Positions 14,684 to 18,326 of a DNA stretch of 18,326 nucleotides are shown here, in pieces. The DNA is from Thermohalobaculum sp964576075 (GTDB lineage: Bacteria > Pseudomonadota > Alphaproteobacteria > Rhodobacterales > Rhodobacteraceae): the NCBI GenBank assembly GCA_964576075.1, contig CAZNTX010000075.1, positions 1 to 18,326 on the forward strand, read 5' to 3'. The notes beneath the pieces were generated by a model. It saw only the letters and a program-made list of their open reading frames with translations. It was not told the origin of the DNA and did not search any database. A program made the position numbers and the translations under genes. Position 1 is the stretch's first letter, and every line of letters starts with the position of its first letter.

Positions 14684-15399
14684 TGGCGAAGCTGTCGAAG
14701 CGCGTCCGGGCGGTCCGGGAAGCCGTCGCCGGCAAGGGGCCGCTGCCGCTCGAGGAGGCGGTGGGGCTGATCAAGGCCAATGCGACGGCGAAGTTCGACG
14801 AGTCGGTCGAGGTGGCGATCAATCTCGGCGTGGATCCCCGCCATGCGGACCAGATGGTGCGCGGCGCGGTCACGCTGCCGAACGGCACCGGCAAGAGCGT
14901 GCGCGTCGCCGTCTTCGCCCGCGGCCCGAAGGCCGACGAGGCGACCGAGGCAGGGGCGGACATCGTCGGCGCCGAGGATCTGATGCAGACGATCCAGGGC
15001 GGCACCATCGAGTTCGACAAGTGCATCGCGACGCCGGACATGATGCCGGTCGTCGGCCGGCTCGGGAAGATCCTCGGCCCCCGCGGGCTGATGCCGAACC
15101 CGAAGATCGGGACGGTGACGATGGACGTGGCCCAGGCGGTCAAGGACGCCAAGGGCGGGCAGATCACCTTCCGCGTCGAGAAGGCGGGGATCGTGCATGC
15201 GGGCGTCGGCAAGGCCTCGTTCGGGGCCGGGCAGATCGTCGAGAACATCCGCGCCCTCGTCGACGCGATCCAGCGCTCGAAGCCCACGGGCGCGAAGGGC
15301 CAGTATCTCAAGAAGCTGTCGGTGAGCTCGACCATGGGCCCCGGCATCGCGGTGACGCTCGACAGCCTGGCCGCGCCGGAGGCGCAGGCGGCGGAGTGA
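14683..15399 (+). CDS. rplA: 50S ribosomal protein L1
   Basis: A 238-residue L1, the 23S rRNA protein of the L1 stalk and, in other bacteria, the translational repressor of the rplKA mRNA. Conserved features are FDESVEVAINLGVDPRHADQ, broken by the family's VRGAVTLPNGTGK, and GRLGKILGPRGLMPNPK, then a Gly-rich VGKASFGAGQIVENI. The ATG overlaps the rplK stop by one base (TGATG, 14681-14685), implying translational coupling. Normal length with a short Ala/Glu tail. Confidence 0.98.
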   Translation: MAKLSKRVRAVREAVAGKGPLPLEEAVGLIKANATAKFDESVEVAINLGVDPRHADQMVRGAVTLPNGTGKSVRVAVFARGPKADEATEAGADIVGAEDLMQTIQGGTIEFDKCIATPDMMPVVGRLGKILGPRGLMPNPKIGTVTMDVAQAVKDAKGGQITFRVEKAGIVHAGVGKASFGAGQIVENIRALVDAIQRSKPTGAKGQYLKKLSVSSTMGPGIAVTLDSLAAPEAQAAE

Positions 15400-15665
15400 G
15401 GAGATCCCCCGGGAGACCGGGGGCGTAGACGGGCGGGGGAGCCTCGCCCGGACCTGTCCGAGACGGTCGGCGGCGCCTCGCGCGCGGAAGTCCGGCCATA
15501 GACGGGGATGCGAGACGGATCGGGCGGGGTCGTCGCGGCCTCGCCCCGGTTGCGGTTCCACCCCGGGGCAGACCGAGCGGACCGGTCGCGGCCCTGAGGT
15601 CGCGGCGGGTCGATCGAAACGGCGGGACGGGGTCAGAGCCCGCATCGCCAAGCTGGAGAGTGACT
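15400..15665 (+). promoter_or_regulatory. rplJ leader with several hairpins (candidate L10 autoregulation site)
   Basis: A 266-base gap without a gene before rplJ. It has a perfect 7-bp stem CCCCCGG/CCGGGGG closed by a GAGA tetraloop (15406-15423), directly after the rplA stop, and a second 7-bp stem GCCCCGG/CCGGGGC (15543-15549 with 15563-15569). In other bacteria the L10-L12 complex binds such a leader to repress its own operon. The first hairpin may instead be a terminator or attenuator after rplA. No sequence match to a known L10 leader was tested. Confidence 0.45.
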
Positions 15666-16229
15666 TTGGACAGAGCTCAGAAATCTGCGGCCGTCGCGGA
15701 GCTCTCGGAGATCGTCGATACCTCGGGCGTGATCATCGTCGCGCAATACACGGGGATGTCGGTGTCCGAGATGTCGGCGTTGCGCCTCGCGATGCGCGAG
15801 GGCGACGCCCGCTTCAAGGTGGCCAAGAACAGGCTCGTCAAGATCGCGCTCGACGGCAAGCCCCAGGAGGTCGGCAAGGACCTCTTCAAGGGACCGACCG
15901 GGATCTGCTTCAGCCAGGACCCGGTCGCCGCGTCGAAGGTCGCCACGGAATTCGCCAAGAAGAACAAGAAGTTCGTTGTTGTTGGCGGGGTCCTGGGCGG
16001 TCAGCTTCTGAACGAGGAGGGGGTCAAGTCGCTCGCCGACATGCCCTCGATCGACGAGCTTCGGGCGAAGCTCATCGGCATCCTCAAGGCGCCGCTCGCC
16101 AAGATGGCGGGCGTTCTCGAGGCCCCGGCCGTCAAGATGGCCGGCGTTCTCAAGGCGCCGCCGCAGAAGCTTCTCGGCGTCCTCAAGGCCTACGAGGCCA
16201 AACAGACCGAGGGCGCGGACGCGGGCTGA
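15666..16229 (+). CDS. rplJ: 50S ribosomal protein L10 with extended repeat-built C-terminal helix
   Basis: A 187-residue L10, the base of the ribosomal stalk: its N-terminal domain binds 23S rRNA and its C-terminal helix carries L7/L12 dimers. The start is taken as TTG 15666, giving the family's MDRAQK opening with GGAGAG six bases upstream; GTG 15660 is in frame but would overlap that site. The C-terminal helix is built of 11-residue units, pattern LxAPxxKxxGV, at 140-150, 151-161 and 162-172, with a degenerate unit before and LKAYEAK after. E. coli L10 (165 residues) has room for two L12 dimers; this one predicts at least three. It lies 69 bases before rplL. Confidence 0.96.
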   Translation: MDRAQKSAAVAELSEIVDTSGVIIVAQYTGMSVSEMSALRLAMREGDARFKVAKNRLVKIALDGKPQEVGKDLFKGPTGICFSQDPVAASKVATEFAKKNKKFVVVGGVLGGQLLNEEGVKSLADMPSIDELRAKLIGILKAPLAKMAGVLEAPAVKMAGVLKAPPQKLLGVLKAYEAKQTEGADAG

Positions 16230-16298
16230 CGGGGCTTATGAGCGCGCTCGGGCAGAGCGCAGGAACCCAACCACACGAACCGAGACAGGACCAAGACC

Positions 16299-16697
16299 AT
16301 GGCCGATCTGGAAAAACTGAAGGAAGAGCTGTCGAACCTCACCGTCCTCGAGGTGGCCGAGCTCGCGAAGATGCTCGAGGATCACTGGGGCGTCGAGGCG
16401 GCGTCGGGCGGCGGCATGATGATGCCGATGGCGATGCCGGGCGCGGCCCCGGGCGGCGGCGACGCGGCCCCGGCCGAGGAGGAGAAGACGGAGTTCGACG
16501 TCATCCTCAAATCGGCGGGCGACAAGAAGATCAACGTCATCAAGGAGGTCCGCGCGATCACCTCGCTCGGGCTGAAGGAGGCGAAGGAGCTCGTCGAGGC
16601 CGGCGGCAAGCCGGTGAAGGAGGGCATCCCGAAGGCCGAGGCCGAGGAGATCGCCAACAAGCTCAAGGAGGCCGGCGCCGAGGTCGAGATCAAGTGA
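16299..16697 (+). CDS. rplL: 50S ribosomal protein L7/L12
   Basis: A 132-residue L7/L12, the multicopy stalk protein that recruits translation factors. The N-terminal dimerisation helices (1-33) bind L10; a flexible hinge (34-61) follows; the C-terminal domain from KTEFDVILK has the factor-binding helix INVIKEVRAITSLGLKEAKELVE, split here by the family's usual turn. The hinge is slightly long and unusual, with five Met in seven residues at 40-46 and several Gly/Pro. Only AGGA, 8 bases before the ATG, serves as ribosome binding site, weak for such a highly made protein. Confidence 0.97.
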   Translation: MADLEKLKEELSNLTVLEVAELAKMLEDHWGVEAASGGGMMMPMAMPGAAPGGGDAAPAEEEKTEFDVILKSAGDKKINVIKEVRAITSLGLKEAKELVEAGGKPVKEGIPKAEAEEIANKLKEAGAEVEIK

Positions 16698-16731
16698 TCC
16701 GACCCGCGGCCTGAGCCGTATATACGAATTC

Positions 16732-16758
16732 GGGGGATCCGGCTTCGGCCGGGCCCCC
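16732..16758 (+). terminator. UUCG hairpin in the rplL-rpoB gap (attenuator or processing site)
   Basis: Stem CCGGC/GCCGG closed by a TTCG tetraloop (16739-16752), extended after a small internal bulge by GGGGG/CCCCC (16732-16736 with 16754-16758), then TT. It sits 35 bases after rplL in a 219-base gap. E. coli has an attenuator and RNase III site in the same gap, so partial termination or cleavage that lowers rpoB relative to rplL is plausible. No other gene is seen in the gap. Confidence 0.55.
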
Positions 16759-16916
16759 TTGCCGGCCGGGCAGGGCCCGCCGGCGCCGCGGAACGAGGCC
16801 CGAGCAAGATCGGCGGGGGTCGCCGGTCGAGGAATGGGGCGGTTCCGCGTTCGGAGCCAGGCGCCGCGCCGCCCCAGCGCCGCGCCATGTGAACCGAACC
16901 GATCCGAGGGATCTTC

Positions 16917-18326
16917 ATGGGCGAACTTTTCTCCGGCCGCAAGCGCATCCGCAAGTATTTCGGGAACATCCGCGAGGTGGCGGAACTTCCGAACCTGATC
17001 GAGGTGCAGAAGCGGTCCTACGACTATTTTCTGGAGAGCGGCGACACTCCGGCTCCCCTCGACGGCGAGGGGCTGATGGGCGTGTTCCAGTCGGTCTTTC
17101 CGATCAAGGATTTCAACGAGACGGCGGTTCTGGAGTTCGTGCGTTACGAGCTCGAGGCGCCGAAATACGATGTCGAGGAGTGCCAGCAGCGCGACATGAC
17201 CTATGCCGCGCCGCTCAAGGTGACGCTGCGGCTCATCGTCTTCGAAGTCGAGGAGGACACCGGCGCCAAGTCCGTCAAGGACATCAAGGAGCAGGACGTC
17301 TATATGGGCGACATGCCGCTGATGACGAAGCACGGGACCGTCGTCGTCAACGGCACTGAGCGGGTGATCGTCAGCCAGATGCACCGCTCCCCCGGCGTGT
17401 TCTTCGACCATGACAAGGGCAAGACGCATGCCTCGGGCAAGCTGCTCTTCGCTTCGCGGGTCATCCCCTATCGCGGGTCGTGGTTCGACTTCGAGTTCGA
17501 CGCCAAGGACGTGGTCTATGTGCGGATCGACCGGCGCCGCAAGCTGCCGGTGACGACGCTGCTCTACGCGCTCGGCCTCGATCAGGAGGCGATCTGCGAC
17601 TATTTCTACAATCGGATCGCCTATCGCCGCCATGGCGAGGGCTGGTCCGTCGCCTTCAACCCGGATCGGCTGAAGGGGTCCTCGCCGAGCTACGATCTCG
17701 TCGACGCCGCGACCGGCGAGGTGATCGCGCCCGCGGGGCAGAAGCTCACCCCGCGCAAGCTCAAGAAGCTCGCCGAGTCGGGCGTCGAGCGCGTGCTCGC
17801 CCCCTTCGAGGCGATCCACGGCCGCTTCGCCGCCTGCGACATGATCGACGAGCAGACCGGCGAGATCTTCGTCGAGGCCGGCGACCCGCTCGACCCGGAG
17901 GTCGTGGAGCGGCTGATCGGCGCGGGCTTCGAGACCGTCGAGACGCTCGACATCGACAACGTGACCGTCGGCGGCTACATCCGCCAGACCATGGCGGTCG
18001 ACAAGAATCTCGACCGCGAGACCGCGCTCCTCGACATCTACCGCGTCATGCGCCCCGGCGAGCCGCCGACCCTCGACGCGGCGGAGGCGATGTTCCAGAG
18101 CCTCTTCTTCGATGCCGAGCGCTACGATCTCTCCGCCGTCGGCCGCGTGAAGATGAACATGCGCCTCGATCTCGACGCGCCGGACACCCAGCGCACGCTG
18201 CGCCGGGAGGACATCCTCGCCGTCGTCAAGGCGATGGTCGAGCTGCGCGACGGGCGCGGCGAGATCGACGATATCGACCATCTCGGCAACCGGCGCGTCC
18301 GCTCCGTGGGCGAGCTGATGGAGAAC
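16917..18326 (+). CDS. rpoB: DNA-directed RNA polymerase beta subunit (5' part)
   Basis: The first 470 codons of rpoB; the frame is open to the window end. It starts MGELFSGRKRIRKYFGNIREV, then PNLIEVQKRSYDYFL, the protrusion region ECQQRDMTYAAPLKVTLRL, and the conserved DVYMGDMPLMTKHGTVVVNG with QMHRSPGVFFDHDKGK. The beta lobe includes an alphaproteobacterial-type segment (residues ~250-340, AGQKLTPRKLKKLAESG). The rifampicin region would lie further on. The ribosome binding site GAGGG sits in a small GATCC-GAG-GGATC hairpin (16901-16913). Confidence 0.98.
   Translation, partial: MGELFSGRKRIRKYFGNIREVAELPNLIEVQKRSYDYFLESGDTPAPLDGEGLMGVFQSVFPIKDFNETAVLEFVRYELEAPKYDVEECQQRDMTYAAPLKVTLRLIVFEVEEDTGAKSVKDIKEQDVYMGDMPLMTKHGTVVVNGTERVIVSQMHRSPGVFFDHDKGKTHASGKLLFASRVIPYRGSWFDFEFDAKDVVYVRIDRRRKLPVTTLLYALGLDQEAICDYFYNRIAYRRHGEGWSVAFNPDRLKGSSPSYDLVDAATGEVIAPAGQKLTPRKLKKLAESGVERVLAPFEAIHGRFAACDMIDEQTGEIFVEAGDPLDPEVVERLIGAGFETVETLDIDNVTVGGYIRQTMAVDKNLDRETALLDIYRVMRPGEPPTLDAAEAMFQSLFFDAERYDLSAVGRVKMNMRLDLDAPDTQRTLRREDILAVVKAMVELRDGRGEIDDIDHLGNRRVRSVGELMEN

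Noticed and set aside
16726..16741. GAATTC followed by GGGATCC, resembling a cloning polylinker
   Set aside because: Flanking sequence is continuous with the rplL-rpoB gap and no other vector sequence is visible; restriction-like hexamers occur by chance.
16236..18281. Minus-strand open frame opposite rplL and rpoB
   Set aside because: Crosses two genes and a gap, with biased composition expected of an antisense shadow.

Overview
The window looks like chromosomal backbone of a very GC-rich alphaproteobacterium, most likely in the Rhodobacterales (Paracoccaceae/Roseobacter-like). The reasons are the tRNA-Trp/secE/nusG/rplKAJL/rpoB order, a methylsuccinyl-CoA dehydrogenase with the long N-terminal extension, a lone ParB-fold protein, a DUF3108 protein, and a near-consensus site for CtrA, the alphaproteobacterial cell-cycle regulator. 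I see no mobile element, CRISPR array, phage gene or defence system.

Left part (1-4100). A promoter preceded by a near-ideal operator palindrome drives mcd, an ethylmalonyl-CoA pathway gene. A small conserved hypothetical gene follows, then a cold-shock protein gene whose leader can sequester its own ribosome binding site. Next come three small lipoprotein genes, two of which share a Cys-flanked C-terminal motif, and a stand-alone ParB-like domain gene facing a CtrA-type site.

Middle (4100-13070). lepA (minus strand) has a promoter that predicts an almost leaderless mRNA. It is followed by a coiled-coil gene with a low-GC island, a low-molecular-weight tyrosine phosphatase homologue that lacks the catalytic cysteine, and hrpB helicase. 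A roughly 300-base divergent gap with a very long hairpin leads to tenA (thiamine salvage). Then come a periplasmic DUF3108 protein, meaB (the G-protein chaperone of B12-dependent acyl-CoA mutases) and an unrecognised exported protein preceded by a Pho-box-like repeat. mcd and meaB both serve acetyl-CoA/propionyl-CoA assimilation, although they are not in one operon.

Right part (13070-18326). This is the transcription/translation super-operon: tRNA-Trp, secE, nusG, rplK, rplA, a 266-base leader, rplJ, rplL and the first 470 codons of rpoB, which runs off the window. Notable details are a TTG start for L10, an L10 C-terminal helix built of 11-residue repeats (predicting extra L7/L12 dimers), and a Met-rich hinge in L7/L12.

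Convergent gene pairs here are tightly packed (gaps of 3, 24 and 6 bases), and in two of the three the stop codons lie in hairpin stems. Nothing here is clearly a new multi-gene system. The best leads are the Cys-less phosphatase, the L10 repeats, the long hairpin at 9690-9779 and the regulatory sites. All promoter and regulator sites were read by eye against consensus sequences and are predictions.
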